Shown: positions 54,961-63,785, counted from the first letter of the stretch. The stretch: DNA of 64,000 bases from Siminovitchia acidinfaciens (GCF_003605385.1 NZ_QYTV02000003.1:124001-188000); one strand, 5' to 3'. Program-made: numbers and translations. Notes: generated by a model from the sequence alone, not told the origin.

Positions 54961-55698
54961 CTAAGAAAAATAACCGAATTTTTCAGAGATATATGGCATG
55001 GAAGATGGGACAGAAACAGTTTCAATTTCGGGATAACGAAATGCTGTCAGTTTACCTCCAAAAACGCAGCCTGTATCAATATTGATTGTCTTTCCGACGG
55101 TTCGGGGTTTATGCACGGGAGTGTGTCCATATACGATAAAAGGCTTGCCGTGATATTTCTTTGCCCAGTCCCGTCTGACCGGCCTGCCATCCGGATGGAA
55201 TTCTCCTGTAATATCCCCATAAAGCACAAAAGTCTTTACACTTTTATTAACTTTTCCGATGTAGTCTTCCCTGATGCCCGCATGGGCGATAACAAGATTA
55301 CCTTCGTCGAGGCTTTGATAAAGTGGACTGTCTTCATATAACTCCATGAACAATCTTTTATAATGGTTTGCTTCTTTTTGTGAGAGGTTGTCCAGTTCGG
55401 CTACAGTTGTTTCCAACCCATGCGCAATTTGGACTTTTCTGCCGAGAAAATAACGATAAAGTTTATTGCAATGGTTGCCGGGGACATAATAACCTCCATG
55501 ATGCTTCCAAAGTGTCCAGACGGCTTTTATGACCTTTAATGAATGCGGTCCCCTGTCTGTCAGATCGCCAACAAATCCGAGGACTCTTCCTTCCGGATGG
55601 ATGGGCACCCCGCTTTCCCAAGAATAGCCGAGCTCCCGTGTCAGGCTTTCAAATTCCGAAAAACAGCCATGAATATCACCAATGATGTCTATATTCAA
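54961..55698 (-). CDS. prpE: Bis(5'-nucleosyl)-tetraphosphatase PrpE
   Basis: A 245-residue PPP-family metallophosphatase. [30 protein letters not shown] and VPGNHCNKL give the GDxHG, GDxxDRG and GNHE-type motifs, and the later HAGIR and [10 protein letters not shown] add the His ligands. In B. subtilis PrpE hydrolyses Ap4A and affects spore germination. TTG 55698 is 5 nt from AGGTGA and gives the usual N-terminus; GTG 55707 is possible. Convergent to the yjbM-nadK-yjbO operon, as in B. subtilis. Confidence 0.9.
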   Translation of the reverse strand: MNIDIIGDIHGCFSEFESLTRELGYSWESGVPIHPEGRVLGFVGDLTDRGPHSLKVIKAVWTLWKHHGGYYVPGNHCNKLYRYFLGRKVQIAHGLETTVAELDNLSQKEANHYKRLFMELYEDSPLYQSLDEGNLVIAHAGIREDYIGKVNKSVKTFVLYGDITGEFHPDGRPVRRDWAKKYHGKPFIVYGHTPVHKPRTVGKTINIDTGCVFGGKLTAFRYPEIETVSVPSSMPYISEKFGYFS

Positions 55699-55784
55699 TG
55701 TAATCACCTGTTTCTTTCAGTTTTTAGGTTTTCTTATTTTTTGTGAGGAAATTATAGATTTACAAACCTGTAGATGACTTTATT

Positions 55785-55895
55785 GTCGCTCGTCCAGCTT
55801 TGACACACAGGATGTGTCAGTGCCACCGACGTACAGGAAGTACCAGTGTTGTTTACCCGCACTGGTCAACGTGCTTGGGCTCTTTGAATAAAAGG
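55785..55895 (+). repeat. Short modular repeat fragment upstream of mgtE
   Basis: TGACAC-acaggat-GTGTCA (55801-55819) and GTAC-aggaa-GTAC (55831-55843) hairpins joined by GTGCCACCGAC. No M-box (Mg riboswitch) signature was recognised between this and mgtE. Confidence 0.7.
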
Positions 55896-56019
55896 ACTCC
55901 TTGTTATTATTGTATTCATCGGTTACATTTCATTCAAATATAGTCATGACCTTTTATAACGACAACCTTGTTAAGATTTGTTAGGATTAGAAGGACAGGC
56001 GGAGAGGAGGCGCAGAGTG

Positions 56020-57396
56020 ATGGTTGAAATCAATCAGGAAGAACAGGAGCAGTTGAATGAAGAACTGCTGATAGAAACATTGAATAGTGAGAACATTATA
56101 GGGTTTCGGGAAGAATTTTTATATTTACATCCATACGACCAGGCGAAATTTTTTACAAAGATTGCTCAAGAAGAGCGGTTGAGGATATATCGATTTTTAT
56201 CACCAAAAGAAGTATCCGACTTTTTCGAGGTTTTAGAAATTGATGACGATGAATATAAAGATATATTGGCTGAGATGGAACCCCAATATGTTGCAGATAT
56301 GCTGTCACACATGTTTACGGATAATGCTGTTGACGTACTGAATATGCTGGATAAGCTACAGGCTGCCAGCTATTTGACGATTATGAACAAGGAAAGTGCC
56401 CAGGAGATCAAAGACCTTCTTCATTATGAAGAGTCGACAGCTGGAAGTATTATGACCACGGAGTATATTGCTATTTCGGCCAATCAGACGGTCCGCTCCG
56501 CCATGCATATTTTGAAAAATGAAGCACCAACTGCAGAAACTATCTATTACGTATTTGTGATTGATGATGACAGGCGGCTTGTCGGAGTTATTTCTCTGCG
56601 TGACCTAATTATCACCAACGATGATACGATGATTTCAGAGATTATGTCTTCACGTGTTGTGTCCATTACCGTAGATGCGGACCAAGAAGATGCAGCGAAG
56701 CAAATGCGTGATTATGACCTGTTGGCATTGCCGGTCGTGGATTTCCAGAATCATTTATTAGGTATCATAACTGTAGATGATATCATCGATGTCATTGATG
56801 AAGAGGCTTCAGATGACTACTCGAAACTTGCAGCTGTAATGGATGTGGATACGATTGACAAAAATCCGTTTTCCGCAGCAAAAAAACGTCTTCCCTGGTT
56901 GATCATATTGCTGTTTTTGGGGATGTTTACGGCCAGCCTGATTGGAAGGTTTGAAAACACATTAAATCAGGTATCTATATTAGCAGTATTCATTCCACTG
57001 ATTGCCGGTATGGCAGGAAATACTGGCACCCAGGCACTTGCGGTGGCTGTTAGGGGGATTGCGACAGGTGAGTTAGAAGAGGAAAGCAGATGGAAATTGG
57101 TCATAAGAGAAGGCGGAACAGGGCTCATCACTGGTTCCATTTGCGGATTGCTGGTAGTCATCATTGTGTTTTTATGGAAAGGTGAACTGTTCCTTGGGTT
57201 TCTCGTGGGTGTTTCCATACTGGCATCCCTTTTCGTCGCAACACTGGCAGGAACTCTCGTGCCACTTTTAATGCATAAGTTGAAAATTGACCCGGCAGTC
57301 GCTTCTGGACCTTTCATTACTACGATGAATGACTTGACATCCATATTGATTTACTTTGGCTTGGCGACATTGTTTATGAGCTATCTAATTCATTAG
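56020..57396 (+). CDS. mgtE: Magnesium transporter MgtE
   Basis: A 458-residue MgtE channel. An acidic N-domain (about 1-125) carries Mg-sensing residues. Two CBS domains (about 135-250: STAGSIMTTEYIAI and ISEIMSSRVVSI) follow, then the plug helix and five membrane helices. LAVFIPLIAGMAGNTGTQAL near 325 lines the pore, and GPFITTMNDLTSILIYF near 435 is the ion-selective segment. AGGAGG (56005-56010) precedes both GTG 56017 and ATG 56020; I use the ATG. In B. subtilis mgtE is regulated by an M-box; none was found here. Confidence 0.92.
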   Translation: MVEINQEEQEQLNEELLIETLNSENIIGFREEFLYLHPYDQAKFFTKIAQEERLRIYRFLSPKEVSDFFEVLEIDDDEYKDILAEMEPQYVADMLSHMFTDNAVDVLNMLDKLQAASYLTIMNKESAQEIKDLLHYEESTAGSIMTTEYIAISANQTVRSAMHILKNEAPTAETIYYVFVIDDDRRLVGVISLRDLIITNDDTMISEIMSSRVVSITVDADQEDAAKQMRDYDLLALPVVDFQNHLLGIITVDDIIDVIDEEASDDYSKLAAVMDVDTIDKNPFSAAKKRLPWLIILLFLGMFTASLIGRFENTLNQVSILAVFIPLIAGMAGNTGTQALAVAVRGIATGELEEESRWKLVIREGGTGLITGSICGLLVVIIVFLWKGELFLGFLVGVSILASLFVATLAGTLVPLLMHKLKIDPAVASGPFITTMNDLTSILIYFGLATLFMSYLIH

Positions 57397-57856
57397 TGAG
57401 CGAATGCGGAAGCGCCTGCTCGGTGCTAACCGCTTCGAGCTCATAACATCTGTTTATCGAATGACACTTCCTGTTTGCCGGCAGGCCTCAAAGCAGACGT
57501 CCCTGAAAAAGTTAAGGCTGTTTATACAGCTGAGCTTTCCTTGTCCTGCGGTTATTAAGCTGTTTTGTTAAAAATCTGATTAAATAATTGTTGCGAATTA
57601 ATGTCTACTCCGACGGACAGGAGGCCAGGCGCCATGGACTCGAGGCCACAGACCACGAGGAAGCTTGTTCAAGATGTTTATACTCCTGCGTCATAACTTT
57701 TTCGAGAAAGCCTTGCTCAGCTCATCGCAAAGCTGCATGAAGCATATTCAAAGAAGTTTCTCACGATGTAAAAGTAGCTTTGCTGTAGCGGCTGAAAAGC
57801 TCGCTCTTCAAAATCTTGAGTGTCTCCTAAGGCTGTGTACCTGACGCATAATAAAA
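57397..57856. repeat. Modular repeats between mgtE and yjbQ
   Basis: A reversed fragment (57400-57466, GCGGAAGCGCCTGCTC) and a type-A copy (57590-57856) from CGACGGACAGGAGGCCAGGCGCC to GGCTGTGTACCTGACGC. AATAATTGTTGCGAATTAATG before the second copy matches the sequence before the 41.1-kb copy. Confidence 0.7.
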
Positions 57857-57871
57857 CGGAGGAAGAAGCAT

Positions 57872-59719
57872 ATGGAAACTGAATCATCCTTACTTTCCCT
57901 TGTTATTGTATTACTAGTTGCCTTTTTTACACCGCTTCTTCTTCACCGTTTTCGTCTTTTTTTTATCCCGGTTGTAGTAGCGGAAATTATTATGGGCCTG
58001 ATTATCGGTAAAAGTGGATTCAATTTAATCCATCATGATGCGTGGCTTGATACGCTGTCAACTCTCGGCTTTATTTTTTTAATGTTCCTCAGTGGTGTAG
58101 AAATTGACTTTTCCGCTTTTAGCGGAAAGCAGAAAAAGGCGACGCTTCCAAATGGCAGATTGGAACCGAATCGGTTAGCCGTTTCTACTCTTATTTTTAC
58201 TGGGATTCTTCTATTATCATTTTTACTCTCTTATCTCTTCGTACTTGCAGGGTTCATTCAAAACCTGATGTTGATGACTCTGATCATTTCGACTATATCA
58301 CTTGGTGTAGTTGTCCCGACTTTGAAGGAAGCAGATCTAATGAAGACGGGCATTGGTCAGATTATTCTTCTGGTAGCCGTTATCGCAGATCTTGTAACCA
58401 TGATTCTTCTCTCGGTCTTCGTATCCCTGTCAGGTGACGGCGGCGGACAAATGTGGCTACTGCTTGTTCTGTTTGCAACAGGAGTGGTTTTTTATTTTAT
58501 TGGCGTCCGTTTTAAAAACGGAAATTTCTTTGCACGCTTATCGACGGGGACTGTACAGATCGGTACCCGGGCAATTTTCACTTTAATTATTGTTCTTGTC
58601 GCATTATCTGAATCTGTTGGTGCGGAAAATATTTTAGGAGCATTCATTGCCGGGGCTCTCGTTTCACTGCTCAATCCGAATCAAGGCATGATCCGGCAGT
58701 TGGACTCGTTTGGTTACGGATTTTTGATACCTATATTTTTTGTCATGGTGGGCGTAGATCTGGACTTATGGTCGCTGCTAAGCAATAAAAATATGCTGTT
58801 ATTGATCCCACTTTTGATTATTGCATTATTCATATCCAAGTTTTTCCCGGTACTTATCCTAAAGCGCTGGTATGATACGAAAACGGTGATTGCATCCGCA
58901 TTTCTATTGACTTCCACTTTGTCGCTTGTAATTGCAGCTGCCAAAATTGCAGAGAGAATCAATGTGATTTCAGCCGAAATGAGCGGCACATTAATTCTTG
59001 TAGCTGTTATCTCATGTATTTTAACCCCAATCATGTTCAAAAAGTGGTTTCCGAAAGAAAATGCAGAGAAAAGGAAAATCCGGGTTGTCTTTATTGGTGC
59101 AAACCAAATGTCCCTTACTGTTTCCAAGGAGCTGAGCGGTTCACAATATGAGACCTCGCTTGTTCACAAGAAAATTGAAAAAGCTGATTCACAGACAGCC
59201 GATTCCGCTTTTGACATCCAAGAAGTTGAAGGGTATGATCATGAGTTTTTAGAAAAAGAAGAGGTGTTCGATGCAGATATCCTTTTCATCTCAACAGGAG
59301 ACGAGGAACTGAATTCAACGCTTGCTGTAGCTGCCAAAGAGCGAAAGGTTGAGCGGGTCATTGCACGGATTGAAAGTCCTGATCTTGCAAAAGCCCTGAC
59401 AGAACAGGATGTTGAAGTTTTTTCAACTTTACTTGCAACAACAGCATTGATGAAAGCATTGATAGAGTCACCTAATATTGCAAACATCATGACGAGTGAG
59501 GAGACAGCACTGCACGAAATCCGGATGATGAATCCTGAATACGATCAGATGACGCTCCGTACGTTTCCTTTTACAGGCGATGTTATTATCGTTAGGATAT
59601 TTAGAGGAAAAGATTCCATTGTACCTCACGGAGATACGGAACTGCTGATCAATGACCGATTGATTGTAACAGGATCAACGGAATATGTAGAAGAATTGAC
59701 AAGGGAACTTCAATATTAG
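57872..59719 (+). CDS. yjbQ: CPA2-type cation/proton antiporter with TrkA domains (YjbQ)
   Basis: A 615-residue monovalent cation:proton antiporter-2 protein. About 12 membrane helices in residues 5-385 (EIIMGLIIGKSGFNLI near 38; GFLIPIFFVMVGVDLDLWSL near 285). A cytosolic RCK/TrkA-N domain (VVFIGANQMSLTVSKEL near 410) and a TrkA-C domain at the end (HEIRMMNPEYDQMTLRTF) follow; these gate the channel by nucleotide or ion binding. B. subtilis YjbQ is of the same length. ATG 57872 lies behind GGAGGAAG. A repeat copy ends about 15 nt before this gene's ribosome site. Confidence 0.9.
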   Translation: METESSLLSLVIVLLVAFFTPLLLHRFRLFFIPVVVAEIIMGLIIGKSGFNLIHHDAWLDTLSTLGFIFLMFLSGVEIDFSAFSGKQKKATLPNGRLEPNRLAVSTLIFTGILLLSFLLSYLFVLAGFIQNLMLMTLIISTISLGVVVPTLKEADLMKTGIGQIILLVAVIADLVTMILLSVFVSLSGDGGGQMWLLLVLFATGVVFYFIGVRFKNGNFFARLSTGTVQIGTRAIFTLIIVLVALSESVGAENILGAFIAGALVSLLNPNQGMIRQLDSFGYGFLIPIFFVMVGVDLDLWSLLSNKNMLLLIPLLIIALFISKFFPVLILKRWYDTKTVIASAFLLTSTLSLVIAAAKIAERINVISAEMSGTLILVAVISCILTPIMFKKWFPKENAEKRKIRVVFIGANQMSLTVSKELSGSQYETSLVHKKIEKADSQTADSAFDIQEVEGYDHEFLEKEEVFDADILFISTGDEELNSTLAVAAKERKVERVIARIESPDLAKALTEQDVEVFSTLLATTALMKALIESPNIANIMTSEETALHEIRMMNPEYDQMTLRTFPFTGDVIIVRIFRGKDSIVPHGDTELLINDRLIVTGSTEYVEELTRELQY

Positions 59720-59742
59720 AAATAATATTTGAGAGAATCTAG

Positions 59743-59772
59743 TTTACAAACTAAAAAGCAGTCGTGTATGAT
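59743..59772 (+). promoter_or_regulatory. Sigma-A promoter of fabI
   Basis: TTTACA (59743-59748), 18-nt spacer, TATGAT (59767-59772) overlapping the FapR-type box. Confidence 0.65.
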
Positions 59773-59789
59773 TAGTACTAGGTGCTAAT
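59771..59789 (+). promoter_or_regulatory. FapR operator upstream of fabI
   Basis: ATTAGTACTAGGTGCTAAT, an imperfect TTAGTAC/GTGCTAA dyad, resembles the FapR consensus and overlaps the -10. Confidence 0.75.
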
Positions 59790-59802
59790 AACTTGTAACA
59801 AG

Positions 59803-59865
59803 AAAAACGCAAGTGCTCGTCTAGCGAAGTGTGCTAGTCGCTGAGCGCTGGAGTTAGACAAGAAA
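59803..59865 (-). repeat. Minimal repeat unit in the fabI leader
   Basis: About 60 bp, reverse orientation: AAAACGCAAGTGCTCGTCTAG to GCGCTGGAGTTAGACAAG, with CTAGCG/CGCTGA inner arms. It lies in the untranslated leader between operator and fabI ribosome site, leaving about 60 bp to the ATG. Confidence 0.6.
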
Positions 59866-59929
59866 ATTATCCATGTTGTAGAATTTTATAATTTCCTGTT
59901 CAAGAAAAATTTTTAAAGGAGGAATTATT

Positions 59930-60709
59930 ATGCTTTCTTTGGATGGAAAAACCTTTGTGGTTATGGGTGTAGCAAATAAACGAAGCATCGCATGGGGTAT
60001 CGCGAGGTCTTTACATAAAGCAGGAGCCAAACTTATTTTTACATATGCGGGTGAGAGGCTCGAGAAAAATGTCCGTGAATTGGCGGATACCCTCGAAGGG
60101 GAAAAATCATTGGTTCTTCCCTGCGATGTGACAATTGACGAGGACATTGAAGCTTGTTTCAGCAAGATCAAAGAAGAGGCAGGACCGATTCATGGAATCG
60201 CACACTGTATTGCATTTGCAAACAGAGAGGAACTAGATGGGGATTATTTGAACGTAACACGGGAAGGTTTCCTTTTGGCTCATAATATCAGTGCATATTC
60301 TTTATCCGCTGTTGCAAAAGCAGTTCAAAAGCTTAATGCAATGCCAGAAGGCGGAAGCATCGTTACGATGACATATCTTGGCGGAGAGCGTGTAGTGACG
60401 AATTATAATGTGATGGGTGTTGCAAAGGCGTCGCTTGATGCAAGTGTCATGTACCTGGCAAGCGATCTCGGCAAACACGGAATCCGTGTAAATTCAATTT
60501 CTGCAGGGCCTATCCGTACATTATCTGCCAAAGGAATCAGCGATTTTAACAGCATCTTAAAAGAAATCGAAGAAAAAGCTCCGTTACGCAGAACAACGAC
60601 ACCAGAAGAAGTGGGAGATACTGCAGTATTCTTATTCAGCGACCTATCGCGCGGAATTACAGGGGAAAACATTCACGTTGACTCCGGTTACCATATCATG
60701 GGGAGCTAA
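59930..60709 (+). CDS. fabI: Enoyl-ACP reductase FabI
   Basis: A 259-residue SDR-type enoyl-ACP reductase, the last step of each fatty-acid elongation cycle and the triclosan target. FVVMGVANKRSIAWGIARSL near 10-29 is the NAD(P) loop; the catalytic Tyr-x6-Lys lies in YNVMGVAKASLDASVM near 157-163, and SAGPIRTLSAKGI near 190 is the flexible substrate loop. ATG 59930 has a strong AAAGGAGG. Regulated by the FapR-type operator upstream. In B. subtilis it follows the yjbQ region similarly. Confidence 0.95.
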   Translation: MLSLDGKTFVVMGVANKRSIAWGIARSLHKAGAKLIFTYAGERLEKNVRELADTLEGEKSLVLPCDVTIDEDIEACFSKIKEEAGPIHGIAHCIAFANREELDGDYLNVTREGFLLAHNISAYSLSAVAKAVQKLNAMPEGGSIVTMTYLGGERVVTNYNVMGVAKASLDASVMYLASDLGKHGIRVNSISAGPIRTLSAKGISDFNSILKEIEEKAPLRRTTTPEEVGDTAVFLFSDLSRGITGENIHVDSGYHIMGS

Positions 60710-60886
60710 GTAAAGTAGTCTGTCGGGTATCGCCTGCAGCCATGAAAAAAGTGCTCTAAGTGGCGCTCAATCCTGACTCTAAGTGCAATAGAAGAAGGCT
60801 TGGACTACAAAGTTGATTATTAGTCACCAGCGTAATTCATGTTCGAATTAAGAACTCAATAAATAAAAAATATTATATAATCAAAG

Positions 60887-60920
60887 AACTGCTGCTTATG
60901 CGGCAGTTTTTTTATTTTAT
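60887..60920 (+). terminator. fabI terminator candidate
   Basis: AACTGCTGC pairs with GCGGCAGTT around TTAT (with one mismatch), followed by TTTTTTTATTTT. Confidence 0.7.
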
Positions 60921-60988
60921 AATAAACGTCCGAGAGGGGGGGGGCATACATATAATATGAAAGTTTCAGCGATGGAGGGGTGCGCCCT

Positions 60989-61534
60989 ATGGAAAAAAAA
61001 GAGAAGTCTAATTCAAAAAAGCCTTTATTATATATCGCTCAGCCTAATTTTCAGGAACCGAAATACCAAATGCAAAACGAATACAACACAAATACAGACA
61101 AACCGGCTGCATCACACAGGAGAGAAAGAGTTGCGCCTGTTGAGCAGTCAAATGTAAAAAAAGGAAGTTCCAATTTCAATGAAGAGGAAGAGTTTATTTT
61201 TCAGTCCGAGGAAAAACAGACTGAAGAAATTCAAGTGGAAAAACAAGCTCCAATTTCGGCGGCGGATTATTTTAGGCATCATACACATTATAGCGAGCCT
61301 ACCAGAGGCAGGCTTACCCCTGTCAAATCGTTTGTCGCTATGACAATTGAGGAGAAGCTACATCATTTATCCACAAAATCTCAATTTTACAGCTGCACAT
61401 TTACTACGGCGGCAAATAGGGTATTTGGGAAGCTGCATGCTGTCCAAGAGGATGCCATTGTTGTAAAGACAGAATCGGGGGAATACTTTACGATTGAAAA
61501 AAAAGATCTTAAAGCCATCCGTATTAATGGATAA
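60989..61534 (+). CDS. cotO: Spore coat protein CotO
   Basis: A 181-residue CotO-like coat protein: low-complexity, Lys/Glu/Gln-rich N-terminal half (KEKSNSKKPLLYIAQPNF; then EEEEFIFQSEEKQTEEIQ) and a conserved C-terminal segment RGRLTPVKSFVAMTIEEKLH to YFTIEKKDLKAIRING. CotO helps encase the outer coat. ATG 60989 is preceded by GGAGGGG; upstream in-frame GTG 60980 is too close to that site. Upstream, a run of nine G and a sigma-K-like CATATAATA -10 are seen, without a well-spaced -35. Convergent to cotZ. Confidence 0.83.
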   Translation: MEKKEKSNSKKPLLYIAQPNFQEPKYQMQNEYNTNTDKPAASHRRERVAPVEQSNVKKGSSNFNEEEEFIFQSEEKQTEEIQVEKQAPISAADYFRHHTHYSEPTRGRLTPVKSFVAMTIEEKLHHLSTKSQFYSCTFTTAANRVFGKLHAVQEDAIVVKTESGEYFTIEKKDLKAIRING

Positions 61535-61582
61535 GTTAGAAGTTACAGCGTTGACAATGGTTTAAACGCCTCATATGTAAAA

Positions 61583-61612
61583 AGACGGAAATGGCAGTTT
61601 CCATTTCCGTCT
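61583..61612 (-). terminator. cotZ terminator
   Basis: Perfect 12-bp stem AGACGGAAATGG/CCATTTCCGTCT; on the minus strand it is followed by TTTTTACAT. It may also slow cotO transcription. Confidence 0.85.
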
Positions 61613-61619
61613 CTGAGTA

Positions 61620-62189
61620 TTAGTCGTCGCATATATCTAAATCAACATCTGCAATACATTGAACAGCACAGAAGCAGTGAAGATCAACAGTCACACAGCT
61701 GTTGCTGCGACCCCAGTCTCTTACTTCGCAAAGTTCGGCAAAGTTGATTTTTCCATGTTGATCCAGGATATCAACAACAGTTTTTCCATCCTTTTTCAGA
61801 GGAACAAGAACTCTCAATGTAGCACAGCAATTATCAAAAATTTCTTCCACCCGGAAAAAGACAGATACACATTTACCCATATGCCCTCTGAAAAGCGCCT
61901 TGAACAACTCACCATTTTTAAGAGTCAATGTAAATACTCGAGTATCGGCATGCCTGCGTCCACGAACACCCAAATCTCCCAACGGTTCAACAAAGCAGTT
62001 TGATGTGCACGGCTCGCACTCTTCTTCTGCCATATCTTGAATATCTTTAATTGCCCTAACTACTTGACAAACGCAATTTAAATTACAACCGCCACGGCAA
62101 CCGCTACTGCTACTGCTACTGCTTTCATGATGATGATGATGATGAGAGGGCTGTACCGTGAAGGATGATTCCATTTCTTCGAAGCTCAT
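61620..62189 (-). CDS. cotZ: Spore coat protein CotZ/CotY family with natural His6 and Ser tracts
   Basis: A 189-residue Cys-rich (about 15 Cys) crust/outer-coat protein. The family core includes NLNCVCQVVRAIKDIQDMAE near 38-57, CEPCTSNCF, LKNGELFKALFRG and the Cys-rich C-terminus CVTVDLHCFCAVQCIADVDL. Between the N-terminus and core sit six consecutive His and seven Ser (residues about 16-31), encoded by a TGA/ATG-type microsatellite. ATG 62189 follows AAGGAGGAA; the frame to 62216 has no site. CotY versus CotZ cannot be separated by sequence alone. Confidence 0.87.
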   Translation of the reverse strand: MSFEEMESSFTVQPSHHHHHHESSSSSSSGCRGGCNLNCVCQVVRAIKDIQDMAEEECEPCTSNCFVEPLGDLGVRGRRHADTRVFTLTLKNGELFKALFRGHMGKCVSVFFRVEEIFDNCCATLRVLVPLKKDGKTVVDILDQHGKINFAELCEVRDWGRSNSCVTVDLHCFCAVQCIADVDLDICDD

Positions 62190-62305
62190 CTTCAAATTCC
62201 TCCTTATATAGGTCATTTACATTAATAACATATTAATCAATGGGTAAATGGGTAACGGACAAACGCCTGTTTTGCATAAAATAGGCAATTGAAGGAGTTG
62301 AGGCA

Positions 62306-62662
62306 ATGGAAATGTCATGGTTTGAATTTCTTTTATTCAGCGTCGCCGTATTTCGGCTGACGCGGCTTTTTGTCTTTGATACCATCACTGAATGGTTAAG
62401 AAGGCCGTTCATGGATGAACGCGAGGAGAAGAATGCTGAGGGAGAAGCAGAGGTTTATTATGTTCCAAAAGAAAAAGGAGTTCGAGGATGGATCGGTGCC
62501 CTTATCAGTTGCTATTGGTGTACTGGTGTATGGGTATCAATCGCTTTATTCCTCATGCGTATCTACCTCCCCGGTTTTTATAAACCAGTTGTTCTAGTGT
62601 TTGCAATAGCTGGCATTGCTGCCATATTAGAAACATGGGTACAGTCAAAAAAAATGTGGTAA
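62306..62662 (+). CDS. yjcA: YjcA family sporulation membrane protein (DUF1360)
   Basis: A 118-residue protein with two or three membrane helices: FLLFSVAVFRLTRLFVFDTI at the N-terminus, then the conserved SCYWCTGVWVSIALFLMRIY with the CYWC motif near residue 72. This is the DUF1360/YjcA pattern; a mother-cell sporulation protein in B. subtilis. ATG 62306 follows AAGGAG. Located between the cot genes and the spoVA genes, as expected. Confidence 0.83.
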   Translation: MEMSWFEFLLFSVAVFRLTRLFVFDTITEWLRRPFMDEREEKNAEGEAEVYYVPKEKGVRGWIGALISCYWCTGVWVSIALFLMRIYLPGFYKPVVLVFAIAGIAAILETWVQSKKMW

Positions 62663-62751
62663 TTTGGGATTTTGGGAAAACGAATGCGAAAGAATCTCAT
62701 AAAATATATTAGGTGCGAATGCATCTAAAACAAATGTAGGAAGTGAGACAT

Positions 62752-62865
62752 TTGGAAAAAAACTCTAGTGGAAAAAAAACAAGTATGTACAACAGGACGA
62801 ATTATAAAAAGAGGAGAAGAGGCTGCGGGTGTGGTGCACCGGTTAAAAGGCCAAAAGCATACTAA
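62752..62865 (+). CDS. Candidate Cys/Arg-rich 37-residue protein, probable spore-associated
   Basis: A short ORF: MEKNSSGKKTSMYNRTNYKK, then RRRGCGCGAPVKRPKAY and stop. It is very basic with a GCGCG motif. TTG 62752 is preceded by AGGAAGTGAG. A perfect 17-bp terminator hairpin starts 35 nt after the stop, so a short transcript ends here. The overlapping frame 62768-62953 runs through that hairpin and is less credible. Short basic Cys-rich coat or spore proteins are common beside yjcA; I cannot name this one. Confidence 0.45.
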   Translation: MEKNSSGKKTSMYNRTNYKKRRRGCGCGAPVKRPKAY

Positions 62866-62899
62866 TGGGCAGGATTTTCAGTTGAATGGAGTTATTTAT

Positions 62900-62946
62900 A
62901 ATAAGCAGGGAAATTCAAAAGATGAATTTCCCTGCTTATTTTTAAA
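62900..62946 (+). terminator. Strong terminator after the small ORF
   Basis: AATAAGCAGGGAAATTC pairs perfectly with GAATTTCCCTGCTTATT (17 bp, 7-nt loop), followed by TTTAAAG. Confidence 0.88.
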
Positions 62947-62971
62947 GGGTTAAGAAATACAAAGTTAGACT

Positions 62972-63203
62972 CATTATTGTCGGGTCACAAGCCACAAGGA
63001 AGTTTTTTCAGGATGAATATTCTCCCCCGGCACAGCCAGTTCGAGGAAGCGCATAGTTCTCTTGTCGGTCTGAAGCAAATTCGGTGATGTTTCTCACGAA
63101 ATGATTTAAATCGGCCTTTTATGGGGTGCCTGAAAAATTCCCCCATAAAAATTTTGCTTGTATTTGTCTCCTAAGGCTGCGGGTGCCTAGAGATTTTTTA
63201 TAT
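62972..63203 (+). repeat. Type-A modular repeat upstream of the spoVA-linked lipoprotein gene
   Basis: From TGTCGGGTCACAAGCC through CTTGTCGGTCTGAAGC to CTCCTAAGGCTGCGGGTGCC. It is somewhat degenerate (CACAAG against CTTGTA). It fills most of the 62.95-63.3-kb gap. Next to the lipoprotein gene a GAATGGT/ACCATTC stem (63256-63282) is also present. Confidence 0.65.
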
Positions 63204-63300
63204 GAAGACCATAGTGTTTAATGTAAGTTACACATTTCTGTTCATAATTTGCAAGGAATGGTGAAAAATAAAATTACCATTCTTCAAAGCGGAGGTTGAC

Positions 63301-63774
63301 ATGCTTAGCAAATCAATAATAATGACCGTCATTGTACTAATGCTGTCCGCATGTGCCTATGATGACGGAAAGGAGCACAACGAAAGTGATTCGGCCTTGT
63401 TAAAAACGACGAGTCCGCCGCCTATAGAACTTAAGCAAAGGGAAGAGAAAAAGTCAGTCGCTTATCAAGTCAGGGAGGAAGTTTCGAAAATAGATGAAAT
63501 TTATGATGTGGCAGTAATTGAAGGAGATAAGAAAATCATCGTGGCATATAAGGTGAAACATTTAAAAAGATTTAAAATGAAAAAAATCGAAAAAGAGCTT
63601 ACGGAAAGATTAAATAAAGAATATCCTGACGACAAGTTTATCGTTTCCAGCGATTATAAAATTTTTTTAGAGGCCATTAGGTTGAAAGAAGACTTGGACG
63701 AAGATAATTTATCAAATGATGAAGCTGCGAAGCGGTTTAAGAAAATTGTCCGTTTAAAAGAAGAGATGACATAG
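63301..63774 (+). CDS. Sporulation lipoprotein, YhcN/YlaJ-like
   Basis: A 157-residue lipoprotein: signal peptide with lipobox MLSAC (Cys 18), an acidic/Ser-rich linker, then a domain starting VAYQVREEVSKIDEIYDVAV (about residues 50-70) and continuing IIVAYKVKHLKRFKMKKIEK: the YhcN/YlaJ fold. ATG 63301 follows GCGGAGG. It ends 11 nt before spoVAC, an arrangement seen in several Bacillus spoVA-associated clusters. It probably sits in the forespore inner membrane. Confidence 0.8.
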   Translation: MLSKSIIMTVIVLMLSACAYDDGKEHNESDSALLKTTSPPPIELKQREEKKSVAYQVREEVSKIDEIYDVAVIEGDKKIIVAYKVKHLKRFKMKKIEKELTERLNKEYPDDKFIVSSDYKIFLEAIRLKEDLDEDNLSNDEAAKRFKKIVRLKEEMT

Positions 63775-63785
63775 GAGAGAAGCAG

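Noticed and set aside
54817-55341. 174-residue ORF on the plus strand over prpE
   Set aside because: It begins in the tandem repeats and continues antisense to prpE, whose phosphatase motifs are clear.
60740-60830. CTCTAAGTG direct repeats after fabI
   Set aside because: Only two short copies 27 bp apart; not enough to call a repeat or regulatory site.
60957-61157. 66-residue ORF overlapping the cotO start in another frame
   Set aside because: It uses the ATG before the cotO ribosome site and ends early; cotO has the conserved sequence.
62768-62953. 61-residue ORF after yjcA
   Set aside because: Its second half is the terminator stem-loop; the overlapping 37-residue frame is more plausible.
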